The translations under genes were made by a program, and so were the position numbers. This document shows positions 16,764 through 24,134 of a DNA stretch of 64,000 nt, piece after piece. The stretch is taken from contig NZ_FOHX01000020.1 in NCBI RefSeq assembly GCF_900111685.1, positions 124,001 to 188,000 on the forward strand, in the 5' to 3' direction. Each line of letters begins with the position of its first letter. Position 1 is the first letter of the stretch. Source of the DNA: Nonomuraea wenchangensis (GTDB lineage Bacteria; Actinomycetota; Actinomycetes; Streptosporangiales; Streptosporangiaceae). The notes beneath the pieces were generated by a model. That model was not told the DNA's origin. It did no database searches and saw only the letters and a list, made by a program, of their open reading frames with translations.

Positions 16764-17506
16764 GCGGCGCGGACCACCGGGTCCTCCCGCACCGAGGCCG
16801 GGGCGCCGGCCGCGATGACCCGGCCGAGGTCGAGCACCACGACGCGGTCGCAGACGTCCATGACGAAGCCCATGTCGTGCTCGACCAGCAGCACGGTCGT
16901 CTCCAGCGCCCGCACGACCTCGGCGAGCCGGGCGGTCTGGGCGGCGTCGAGTCCGGAGGTGGGCTCGTCGAGCAGCAGCAGCGCGGGCCGGTCGGCGAGC
17001 GCCCTGGCCAGCTCGACGAGCCGGCGCCGGCCGACGGGGAGCGCGGCGGCGTACGCCTCGCGCAGCGGCGTGAGCCCGCACAGCTCCAGCACCTCGGCCA
17101 CGCGCTCGCGCCGCTCCCGCTCGCGCCGCCGCCGTCCCGGCCAGCCGGCGAGGTCGGCGGCGAGCCCGCCGCCGCCCCAGCGCCGGTCGGACTCGTGCCA
17201 GTCGAGCGCGGCCAGCACGTTGTCGGCCACGGTGAGCCGGCCGAAGACCTGGGTGCGCTGGAACGTGCGGCGCACCCCCGCCCTGGCCCGCGCGGCCGGT
17301 GACGTCCCGGTCAGGTCGCGCCCGTCCAGCCGGACCCGGCCCGCGTCCGGCCGCCGCAGCCCGGACACCACGTCGAACAGCGTGGTCTTGCCCGCCCCGT
17401 TCGGCCCGATCACCCCGCACACCTGGCCCTCGGGCACCTCGAACGACACCTCCTCCAGCGCCCGCACCCCGCCGAACGCCACCGACACCCCCTCGATCGC
17501 CAGCAC
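16751..17506 (-). CDS. ABC transporter ATP-binding protein, LivG type
   Basis: 251-residue ATPase of the branched-chain amino acid/amide importer family: Walker A IGPNGAGKTT, Q-loop in RRTFQRTQVFGRLTV, Walker B LLLLDEPTSGLD, switch His in LVEHDMGFV. The ABC signature is degenerate (LPVGRRRLVELARAL instead of LSGGQ-like), notable for this family, where the second position often varies but the glycines usually remain. GTG start two bases after the stop of the fused permease gene. Last gene of the leftward importer operon (lipoprotein, fused permease-ATPase, this ATPase). Confidence 0.9.
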   Translation of the reverse strand: MLAIEGVSVAFGGVRALEEVSFEVPEGQVCGVIGPNGAGKTTLFDVVSGLRRPDAGRVRLDGRDLTGTSPAARARAGVRRTFQRTQVFGRLTVADNVLAALDWHESDRRWGGGGLAADLAGWPGRRRRERERRERVAEVLELCGLTPLREAYAAALPVGRRRLVELARALADRPALLLLDEPTSGLDAAQTARLAEVVRALETTVLLVEHDMGFVMDVCDRVVVLDLGRVIAAGAPASVREDPVVRAAYLG

Positions 17507-17508
17507 CG

Positions 17509-20112
17509 TCAGCCCACCCCCAGGTACGCGGCCGTCAGCCGCTCGCCGTCGACCTCGGATCGCGGCCCGGCCCAGGTGATTTGCCCTAGCCGCATGAACG
17601 CGACCCGGTCGGCGAGCGCCAGCGCCTCGGTCGCCTTCTCCTCGACCAGCAGCAGCGCCACCCCGCGCTCGCGCAGCTCGGCGAAGACCTCGAAGACCTG
17701 CCGGACGAGCAACGGCGCGAGCCCGAGCGACGGCTCGTCGGCGATGAGCACGCGGGGCGGGCGGACCAGCGCCGGGGCGAGCGTGAGGAGCTGCTGCTCG
17801 CCGCCGGACAGCGCGCCGGCGAGGACGTCGCGGCGCTCGGCGAGGCGCGGCAGCCGCTCGTAGACGGGCTCGGGGTCGGGCAGCCAGGTGCGCAGGTTCT
17901 CCTCGACGGTGAGGCCGGGGAAGACGCCGCGCCCCTCGGGGGCCAGCAGGATCCCGGCCCGGGCCCGGCGGTGCGCGGGCCAGGAGGTGACGTCCACGCC
18001 GTCGAGCAGGATCCGCCCGCCGGTGGCCGGCAGGTCTCCTGCGGCCACGGCGCAGGCGGTGGACTTGCCGGCGCCGTTCGCGCCGAGCAGCGCGACGACC
18101 TCGCCGGGGCGGACGGCGAGGTCCACGCCGCGCAGGACCGCGCAGTCGGCGTACCCGGCGGCGACGCCCTCCAGCCGGAAGACCGCGCCCTCGGCCGGCG
18201 ACGACACCGGCAGGCCGGTGTCCGGTTCCGTGGGCGGCGGCTTCCGGTGGCGCAGCTCGGCGAGCTGGGTGAGCACGCCGTCGGGATGCTTGGCCAGGAT
18301 CATGCCGCCGAGCCCGAACAGGATGGCTCCGACGTGCGCGGAGACGTCCCAGGTGGCCAGCAGCTCGGGCACGGCGACCGCGACGAGCCCGCCGAGCACC
18401 GCGCCGCCGATCCGGCGCACGCCCTGGAGCACCACGATCGCCAGCCAGACGAACCCGGAGAAGGCGGGCAGATCGGTGGCGGTGATCGAGCCCTTCGCGA
18501 CCGCGTACAGCACCCCGCCGAGCCCGGCGATCGCCGACGCCAGCACGAACAGCGTGATCTTGGCGCGGGTCGGCGACAGCCCGCAGGTGAGCGCGGCGGC
18601 CGGGGCCGAGCGCACGGCGAGGATGGCCCGCCCGGACGCCGACCGTTCAAGGTTCCGCACCAGCACCGCGACGCCGCCGATGAGCACGAGCAGCACCGCG
18701 ACCAGCACCCGGGGGTCGGAGGTGTCGGCGAGGCCCAGCCCGAGCGCGGGCAGCGGCCAGCCGATGGTGCCGTTGCTGAAGGCGTCCACCTGGAAGAGCA
18801 CCTGGTCGGCGAGGAGCGCCAGGGCGAGCGTGGCCAGCGTCAGCACCCGCCCGCCGAGGCGCAGCGCGGGCAGCGCCACGAGCAGCCCGGCGGCCGACGC
18901 CGCGAGCACGCCCAGCCCGATCGCGGCGGCGAACGGCAGCCCGGAGGCGAACGCCCAGCCGCAGGTGAGCGCGGCCATCGCGGCGAAGGCGGCCTGCGCC
19001 AGGTTCACCATGCCGCCGATCCCGGTGACCACGACGAACGAGCAGAAGATCAGCGCCAGCACCAGCCCCTGCGCGGCCACGCCCACGTAGTACGCGGGCG
19101 CGGCGAGGGCGAAGACCGCCAGCGCGGCCAGCCCGGCCGCCCACGGCAGGCGGCGGCGCCACGGCGGCAGCCCGGCCAGGTGGTCCGGCGGCGGGGCGTC
19201 CTCGGCGGCGCTGCCCGCGACCCGCTCGCGCGAGCGGTTGAGCAGCACCAGCCCGGCGAACAGCAGGATCACCGGCACGGCGGTGCGCAGCCCGGTGACC
19301 TCCTGGAGGAAGCCGGTGTATCCGGCGACCAGGTTCTGCACGACGCCGAGGGCGAGCCCGGCGGCGAACGTCCACGGGATCGAGCGCAGCCGCCCGAACA
19401 CCGCCGCCGTGGCCGAGGCGAACAGCAGCACCGTGTACGCGGTCGCGTCCAGCCCGAGCACCGCGACCGCCAGCACCCCGGCGAGCCCGGCGAGGCCCGA
19501 GCCGAGCATCCACGCCAGCGCGGAGGTCGCGTCCGGGTCGATGCCGCGCAGCGCCGCCAGGTCGCGCCGGTCCACGCAGGCGCGCATGCGCAGCCCGTAC
19601 GGGGTGTGCCGCAGGAACGCCCACAGCCCGATCGCGGTGACCACGGCGAAGCCGAACGTGATGAGCTGGTCGGTGTCGAGGGTGACCCCCAGCACGCCGA
19701 CGGGCACGGACGGATGCGGGCCGACGCCGCGCGGCAGCGAGGTGGCGTCCGCGGGCGGCAGCCCGGCCAGGTCCACGACCAGCAGGCCGAGCGCGGGCAG
19801 CGCGATCGTCAGCCCGATGGTGGCGACGATCTGCGCGGTCTCCCCTGCCCTGGCGAGGCCGCGGAACATGGCCTTGTGCAGCACGTAGCCGAGCGCGGGC
19901 GCGAACAGCCCGGCCGCGATGAGCGCCGAGAGCCAGGCGGGCAGCCCGGCGGCGGCGTTGAGCTCGTGGAACAGCAGCGCGGCCAGGAAGCCGAGCGCCC
20001 CGTGGGCGAAGTTGAACACCCCGGTCGCGGCGTAGGAGAGCGTGAGGCCGGCCCCCATGATGGCGAAGATGCCGCCGGTGACCAGGCCGCTGAGGACGTA
20101 GCCGACGATCAT
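17509..20112 (-). CDS. Fused LivH-LivM-LivF ABC importer subunit
   Basis: 867 residues joining three proteins that are normally separate. About 1-305 is a LivH-type permease (GAGLTLSYAATGVFNFAHGALGF), about 330-620 a LivM-type permease (IGGMVNLAQAAFAAMAALTCGWAF), and about 640-867 a LivF ATPase with Walker A LGANGAGKS near 672, signature LSGGEQQ and Walker B VLIADEPSLG. It would form the membrane channel and half the motor of an importer for a hydrophobic amino acid, amide, short acid or similar compound. ATG at 20112 overlaps the lipoprotein's stop (ATGA); a GTG at 20136 is less likely. With the separate LivG ATPase it makes a complete transporter. Confidence 0.92.
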   Translation of the reverse strand: MIVGYVLSGLVTGGIFAIMGAGLTLSYAATGVFNFAHGALGFLAALLFHELNAAAGLPAWLSALIAAGLFAPALGYVLHKAMFRGLARAGETAQIVATIGLTIALPALGLLVVDLAGLPPADATSLPRGVGPHPSVPVGVLGVTLDTDQLITFGFAVVTAIGLWAFLRHTPYGLRMRACVDRRDLAALRGIDPDATSALAWMLGSGLAGLAGVLAVAVLGLDATAYTVLLFASATAAVFGRLRSIPWTFAAGLALGVVQNLVAGYTGFLQEVTGLRTAVPVILLFAGLVLLNRSRERVAGSAAEDAPPPDHLAGLPPWRRRLPWAAGLAALAVFALAAPAYYVGVAAQGLVLALIFCSFVVVTGIGGMVNLAQAAFAAMAALTCGWAFASGLPFAAAIGLGVLAASAAGLLVALPALRLGGRVLTLATLALALLADQVLFQVDAFSNGTIGWPLPALGLGLADTSDPRVLVAVLLVLIGGVAVLVRNLERSASGRAILAVRSAPAAALTCGLSPTRAKITLFVLASAIAGLGGVLYAVAKGSITATDLPAFSGFVWLAIVVLQGVRRIGGAVLGGLVAVAVPELLATWDVSAHVGAILFGLGGMILAKHPDGVLTQLAELRHRKPPPTEPDTGLPVSSPAEGAVFRLEGVAAGYADCAVLRGVDLAVRPGEVVALLGANGAGKSTACAVAAGDLPATGGRILLDGVDVTSWPAHRRARAGILLAPEGRGVFPGLTVEENLRTWLPDPEPVYERLPRLAERRDVLAGALSGGEQQLLTLAPALVRPPRVLIADEPSLGLAPLLVRQVFEVFAELRERGVALLLVEEKATEALALADRVAFMRLGQITWAGPRSEVDGERLTAAYLGVG

Positions 20113-21365
20113 CTGAGCGGCACGTTGTCGAAGCACTTCATGCTCTTGGCCACCCGGAAGGCGCCGCCCTCCAGCTTGACCAGGGCGCCGCAGCCGTTCG
20201 GCTCGGTGTGGTCCTTGGGGTACTCGATCCGGCCGAAGCCCGGGTTCTCGTACAGATAGGACCCGTTGGCCGTGGCCAGGAACTTCTCCCTGGTGAGGTC
20301 CTGGCCGGTCTTGTCGAGCAGGTCGAGGAAGATGTCGGCGGCCCAGTAGCCGATGGCCAGGTGCTGGGTGAGCGGGGTGCCGGGGGCGACCTTCTCGACG
20401 TCCTGCCTGAGCCGGGCGATCTCAGGGGCGGTGGACTCGAAGGGCTCGAACATCGGGGCGGCGATCACCCCGTCGAGCGCCCCGGCGCTGGCCGGGTCCT
20501 TGAGTATGGCGACGTCGTAGCTGGTGGCGTCGGTGAGCACGCCCTTGTAGCCGGCCCGCTTGAGCGCGCCGTAGAGGCCGACGTTGAACTTGGTGCCGGC
20601 GATCACCGAGACCACCACGTCGGGCGGGCCGCCGCCGTCGGAGGTCATGATCTTGTTGACGTACGGCAGCCAGTCGGGGGGCGGCGCGGCGGCGGGCAGC
20701 CCCGAGTCGACCCCGGCCAGCTCGAAGCCCGCCGCCGTGAAGGACTGGGAGATGGTGGTGCCGCCGTACTTGCTGCCGCTGGAGTCGCTGGTCTGGACGT
20801 AGACGCTCTTGCCCTCGGCGCCGCCGAGCAGCTCGGCCAGCTGCCGGCCCCACCAGGTCTGGGAGCCGTCGCCCTGCTTGGGGGCCAGGCAGCCGTTGTA
20901 GCCGAAGCCGGTCCTGGTGCCGCACCACTGGGGGCCGGTGGCCCAGCCGAACCACGGCACGCCCTGCTGCTCCAGGAAGGCCGCGCCGCCGAAGTTGGGC
21001 GCGTGCACCGGCACCAGGGCGAAGACCTGGTCCTTCTGCACGAGCTTCTTGGCGGCGGCGTCGCCCTTGGCCGCGTCCTGGCCGTCGTCCTCCGCGCCGA
21101 TGAACTCGATCGTCCTGCCGTGCACGCCGCCCTCGGCGTTGGCCCGTTCGAAGCGGGCCCGCGCGCCGGTCTCTGCGTCCTTGGTGGAGTAGCCGCTGGC
21201 GCTGGTCTTGGTGAGCACGCCGCCGACCTTGACCGTCGTGCCGGTGACGCCCGGCACGGCGCCGCCCTCCTGCCGGGGAGCGCCCTTCTGCTGGGCGGCG
21301 CAGCCTGCTGCCGCCACCAGCAGCACCGGTAGGAGCGCCGCCGTCACACCCCGCCGTGCGATCAT
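20109..21365 (-). CDS. ABC transporter substrate-binding lipoprotein (Liv type)
   Basis: 418-residue periplasmic-binding protein type 1. The signal peptide ends in the lipobox LVAAAGC, so it is anchored to the membrane by lipidated Cys. The fold is that of leucine/amide-binding proteins (VKVGGVLTKTSASGYSTKDAETGARARF), with an ATGPQWCGTRTGFGYN segment that may form part of the pocket. ATG at 21365 follows GAGGT. It is the first gene of the importer operon, and operator site E lies just upstream. The ligand is unknown; because of the shared operator, it is inferred to be the substrate of the neighbouring CoA-ligase and acyl-CoA-dehydrogenase operons. Confidence 0.88.
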   Translation of the reverse strand: MIARRGVTAALLPVLLVAAAGCAAQQKGAPRQEGGAVPGVTGTTVKVGGVLTKTSASGYSTKDAETGARARFERANAEGGVHGRTIEFIGAEDDGQDAAKGDAAAKKLVQKDQVFALVPVHAPNFGGAAFLEQQGVPWFGWATGPQWCGTRTGFGYNGCLAPKQGDGSQTWWGRQLAELLGGAEGKSVYVQTSDSSGSKYGGTTISQSFTAAGFELAGVDSGLPAAAPPPDWLPYVNKIMTSDGGGPPDVVVSVIAGTKFNVGLYGALKRAGYKGVLTDATSYDVAILKDPASAGALDGVIAAPMFEPFESTAPEIARLRQDVEKVAPGTPLTQHLAIGYWAADIFLDLLDKTGQDLTREKFLATANGSYLYENPGFGRIEYPKDHTEPNGCGALVKLEGGAFRVAKSMKCFDNVPLR

Positions 21366-21383
21366 GGTCACCTCACGATTTGG

Positions 21384-21399
21384 CCTAGCGATCGCTTGG
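21384..21399. promoter_or_regulatory. 16-bp palindromic operator, site E
   Basis: CCTAGCGATCGCTTGG, 18 bases before the importer lipoprotein's ATG, in the divergent gap with the alcohol dehydrogenase. The central AGCGATCGCT is a perfect palindrome. Confidence 0.62.
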
Positions 21400-21445
21400 T
21401 TTTGCGGTGAGCGTAAATTCGCCCGGAAGGGGTGTCAACGGCCTA

Positions 21446-21461
21446 CCTAGCAACCGCTTGC
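21446..21461. promoter_or_regulatory. 16-bp palindromic operator, site F
   Basis: CCTAGCAACCGCTTGC, about 38 bases before the alcohol dehydrogenase start and 62 bases from site E, so the divergent promoters each carry one copy. Confidence 0.55.
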
Positions 21462-21499
21462 TCGAATATGGCCGTCCGGTTACCGTGAGGCGCATGCTG

Positions 21500-22585
21500 A
21501 TGCGCGCGGCCGTGCTGACCGGGTTCCAGGCCCCCATGGAGATCCGCGAGGTGGAGATCGACGACCCCGGCCCCGGCGAGGTCCGCGTACGGATCAAGGC
21601 GTCCGGCGTGTGCGGCTCCGACCTCAAGGCCATCGACGGCAAGAGCCCCGTCGTGCGCGAGCCGCCGTTCATCCTCGGGCACGAGAGCGCGGGCGTGGTG
21701 GAAAGCGTCGGCGCGGGCGTCACCGGGCTCAGGCCGGGCGATCCCGTCATCATCGCCATGAACGGCCCGTGCGGGCGCTGCCGGCACTGCGGCGCGGGAC
21801 GGTTCCACCTGTGCTCGGGCCCGGCCCGGCTGCAGGCCATCATGGGCGGCGCGCCCCGCGTCCGGCTGGACGGCCGCGAGACCCGCCGCTTCATCGGCAT
21901 CGGCTCCTTCGCCGAGTACGCGGTCGTCGCCGAGACCATGTGCGTCAAGGTCGGCGGCGACGGCGCCGACTTCGCCGCGCTGGCCCTGCTGGCCTGCGGC
22001 GTCGTCACCGGCGTGGGCGCGGTGCTCAACGTCGCCCGGGTGGAGCCCGGCTCGTCGGTCCTGGTCGTGGGCTGCGGCGGCGTGGGGCTCAACGTCGTCC
22101 AGGGCGCGGTGCTGGCGGGCGCGACCACGATCGTCGCGGCGGACGTGGCCGAGTCCAAGCTCAAGCTGGCCGAGCGCTTCGGCGCCACCCACACCCTGCT
22201 CGCCGCCGACCTCCCGAAGCAGGTGGGCGAGCTGGTACGGGGCGGCGCCGACTACGCCTTCGACGTGACCGGCGTCCCCGGCGTGCTGGCGCAGGCGTTC
22301 GCCGCCACGAGGCAGGGTGGCACGACGATCATGGTCGGCAGCCCGCCTGCGGGGCGTCCGGTGGAGCTGGACCCGGGGCTGCTGTTCGCCTCCCGCCGCC
22401 TCATGGGCACCCAGGGCGGCGACGCCGCGCCGCACCGCGACCTGCCCATGCTCGCCGGCCTCTACCGGCGGGGCCGCCTCGACCTGGACGGGCTGATCTC
22501 CGAACGCCTCCCGCTCGACGCGGTCAACGACGCCGTCGCCCACGTGCGGGAGGGGGCGGTCGCGCGCACGGTCATCACGTTCTAG
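21500..22585 (+). CDS. Zinc-dependent alcohol dehydrogenase (MDR family)
   Basis: 361-residue medium-chain dehydrogenase. Catalytic zinc region GVCGSDLKAIDGK and GHESAGVVESVG, structural zinc cysteines CGRCRHCGAGRFHLC, and Rossmann motif VVGCGGVGLN. It oxidises a primary or secondary alcohol, or reduces an aldehyde, with NAD(P). ATG 21500 is preferred over ATG 21494 because GTGAGG is then nine bases away. It is divergent from the importer operon, and operator site F precedes it, so it is likely a member of the same regulon. Confidence 0.9.
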   Translation: MRAAVLTGFQAPMEIREVEIDDPGPGEVRVRIKASGVCGSDLKAIDGKSPVVREPPFILGHESAGVVESVGAGVTGLRPGDPVIIAMNGPCGRCRHCGAGRFHLCSGPARLQAIMGGAPRVRLDGRETRRFIGIGSFAEYAVVAETMCVKVGGDGADFAALALLACGVVTGVGAVLNVARVEPGSSVLVVGCGGVGLNVVQGAVLAGATTIVAADVAESKLKLAERFGATHTLLAADLPKQVGELVRGGADYAFDVTGVPGVLAQAFAATRQGGTTIMVGSPPAGRPVELDPGLLFASRRLMGTQGGDAAPHRDLPMLAGLYRRGRLDLDGLISERLPLDAVNDAVAHVREGAVARTVITF

Positions 22586-22589
22586 GCTA

Positions 22590-22607
22590 TTCTAAGCTTC
22601 CTTAGAA
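22590..22607. promoter_or_regulatory. 18-bp palindrome before cupin-ArsR operon
   Basis: TTCTAAGCTTCCTTAGAA: perfect 7-bp arms with a four-base centre, just after the alcohol dehydrogenase stop and 17 bases before the cupin ATG. An AT-rich palindrome at this place is typical for an ArsR-family operator; the ArsR gene is second in the operon. Confidence 0.6.
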
Positions 22608-22624
22608 CGTTAGAAGGAGGCGGA

Positions 22625-23119
22625 ATGTCCTACCCCCCGATCCGTTATGAAGGCGAGAAGGGCACCACCGGCGGCGTGCTGCGGGCCGGCGACCTCGCCC
22701 CCGACCTGCGGATAGGCGAGAACGGCACCCAGGTCCACTACCTCGGCACCGGCGACTCCACGGGCGGCGCATTCGGCCTCTACCGCTGGGAGATGGGCCC
22801 CAACCCGTCCGGCCCGAGCCCCCACTTCCACCGCACGATCACCGAGTCGTTCTACGTGCTGTCCGGCGAGATCAAGCTGTTCAACGGCGAGACGTGGGCG
22901 ACGGGCCGCCCCGGCGACTTCCTGTTCGTGCCGGAGGGCGGCATCCACGCCTTCCGCAACGAGTCCGGCGCGCCCGCCTCGATGCTGATCCTGTTCACGC
23001 CGGGCGCGCCCCGCGAGGCGTACTTCGAGGAGCTGGCCGACATCGCCAACAACGGCCGGGAGCTCACGGCCGAGGAGTGGACGGAGCTCTACCTCCGGCA
23101 CGACCAGTACATGGTCTGA
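22625..23119 (+). CDS. Cupin domain protein
   Basis: 164-residue single cupin barrel. Metal-binding motif 1 is PSPHFHRTITESFYVLSGE and motif 2 is PGDFLFVPEGGIHAFRN, keeping the His/His/Glu/His ligand set. Cupins of this kind act as dioxygenases, isomerases or ligand sensors. The C-terminal helix region (PREAYFEELADIANNGRELTAEEW) is common in quercetin-dioxygenase-like cupins. ATG with AGAAGGAGG upstream. Its TGA overlaps the next gene's ATG in the string TGATG, so both are co-translated. Confidence 0.88.
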   Translation: MSYPPIRYEGEKGTTGGVLRAGDLAPDLRIGENGTQVHYLGTGDSTGGAFGLYRWEMGPNPSGPSPHFHRTITESFYVLSGEIKLFNGETWATGRPGDFLFVPEGGIHAFRNESGAPASMLILFTPGAPREAYFEELADIANNGRELTAEEWTELYLRHDQYMV

Positions 23120-23751
23120 TGTCCGAGTTCCCCGAGGAGCCGATCTACCAGCAGCTCGCCCGCGTCTCCAAGGCCCTCGCCAGCCCGGTGCGGCTGCGCC
23201 TGCTCGACGTGCTCGACCAGCGCGAGCGCACGGTCGAGGAGCTGGCCACGGCGGCCGGCGTCCCGCTCAAGAACACCTCGGCGCAGCTCCAGCAGCTCCG
23301 CGCCGCCCACCTGGTGACCAGCAGGAGGGACGGCCCCCGTGTCTACTACCGGCTGGCCGACGAGCGGGTCTCCCGCTTCCTCGGGGAGCTCCAGGGCTTC
23401 GCCCACGACCGGCTGGCCGGGCTGCGCGACGCCGTACGCGACCGGCTCGGCACCCTGGAGGGCGTCACCGCCGGCGAGCTGGCCGGCCGCCTGGCCGACC
23501 CGGCCACGCTCGTCCTCGACGTGCGCTCGGCCGCCGACTACGCGGCCGGGCACGTCCCAGGGGCGATCTCGGTGCCGCTGGCCGAGCTGCGCGAGCGGCT
23601 GGCCGAGCTGCCGCGCGACGCCTCGATCGTGGCCTACTGCGGCGGGCCCTACTGCGTGGTCTCGCCCGAGGCCGTACGCGTGCTGCGCGAGCACGGCTTC
23701 GACGCCCGCCCGCTGGACGGCGGCTACCTGGGATGGCGGCGCGGAATGTGA
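23119..23751 (+). CDS. ArsR regulator fused to rhodanese domain
   Basis: 210 residues in two parts: an ArsR/SmtB winged helix (about 1-90, SKALASPVRLRLLDVLDQRERTVEEL with recognition helix LKNTSAQLQQLRAAHLV) and a rhodanese domain (about 105-208) with active-site loop AYCGGPYC and LDVRSAADYAAGHVPGAI. Such fusions are thought to sense sulfane sulfur, persulfide or other thiol-reactive signals. It likely represses the cupin operon through the palindrome at 22590-22607. Confidence 0.9.
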   Translation: MSEFPEEPIYQQLARVSKALASPVRLRLLDVLDQRERTVEELATAAGVPLKNTSAQLQQLRAAHLVTSRRDGPRVYYRLADERVSRFLGELQGFAHDRLAGLRDAVRDRLGTLEGVTAGELAGRLADPATLVLDVRSAADYAAGHVPGAISVPLAELRERLAELPRDASIVAYCGGPYCVVSPEAVRVLREHGFDARPLDGGYLGWRRGM

Positions 23752-23753
23752 TA

Positions 23754-23768
23754 GTCACTCCAAGTGAC
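23754..23768. promoter_or_regulatory. Inverted repeat over the start of the small secreted protein
   Basis: GTCACT-CCA-AGTGAC; the right arm contains the GTG start codon at 23764. Could be an operator or an mRNA hairpin hiding the start. Confidence 0.35.
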
Positions 23769-24105
23769 CGAAACATCACGACAGAGGCAGGCGCGCACGC
23801 GCGTCACCCGCACCGCCGCGGCCGGTCTGCTCGGGCTCCTCACCCTGGGCGGCCCGGCCCCGGCCTCCGCCGCCCGCCTCTACGACTTCGCCGTGCCCGA
23901 CGTCGCCATCCGGAGCGAGCCGACGGCGAGCTCCGTCCAGGTCGGCCTCGGCCAGCCCGGCCAGAGCTTCGCCCTCTACCGCTCGGAGGAGCACGAGCTC
24001 TACAGCTGCGGCCCGTTCGAGAGCACCCTGTGGCACCACGGCCGCAACCTGGCCACCGACGTCACCGGCTGGGTGCCCGCGTGCAACACCGACGACCCCG
24101 ACTGA
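23764..24105 (+). CDS. Small secreted SH3-like protein
   Basis: 113 residues with a clear signal peptide (TRTAAAGLLGLLTLGG, cleavage after PAPASA) and a mature part of about 70 residues, with DVAIRSEPTASSVQVGLGQPGQSF and TDVTGWVPACN, the pattern of bacterial SH3 (SH3b) domains, and two Cys that could form one disulfide. Probably binds cell wall or an extracellular partner. GTG start, 12 bases after the ArsR-rhodanese stop on the same strand; it may be transcribed with it. It faces the MMPL gene tail to tail. Confidence 0.8.
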   Translation: MTETSRQRQARTRVTRTAAAGLLGLLTLGGPAPASAARLYDFAVPDVAIRSEPTASSVQVGLGQPGQSFALYRSEEHELYSCGPFESTLWHHGRNLATDVTGWVPACNTDDPD

Positions 24106-24108
24106 CGG

Positions 24109-24134
24109 CCCGCCGGGGCCTACACCCCGGCGGG
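24109..24134. terminator. Bidirectional hairpin terminator
   Basis: Perfect CCCGCCGGGG / CCCCGGCGGG arms around CCTACA between the secreted protein and the MMPL gene; includes the MMPL stop. No strong U-tract. Confidence 0.65.
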
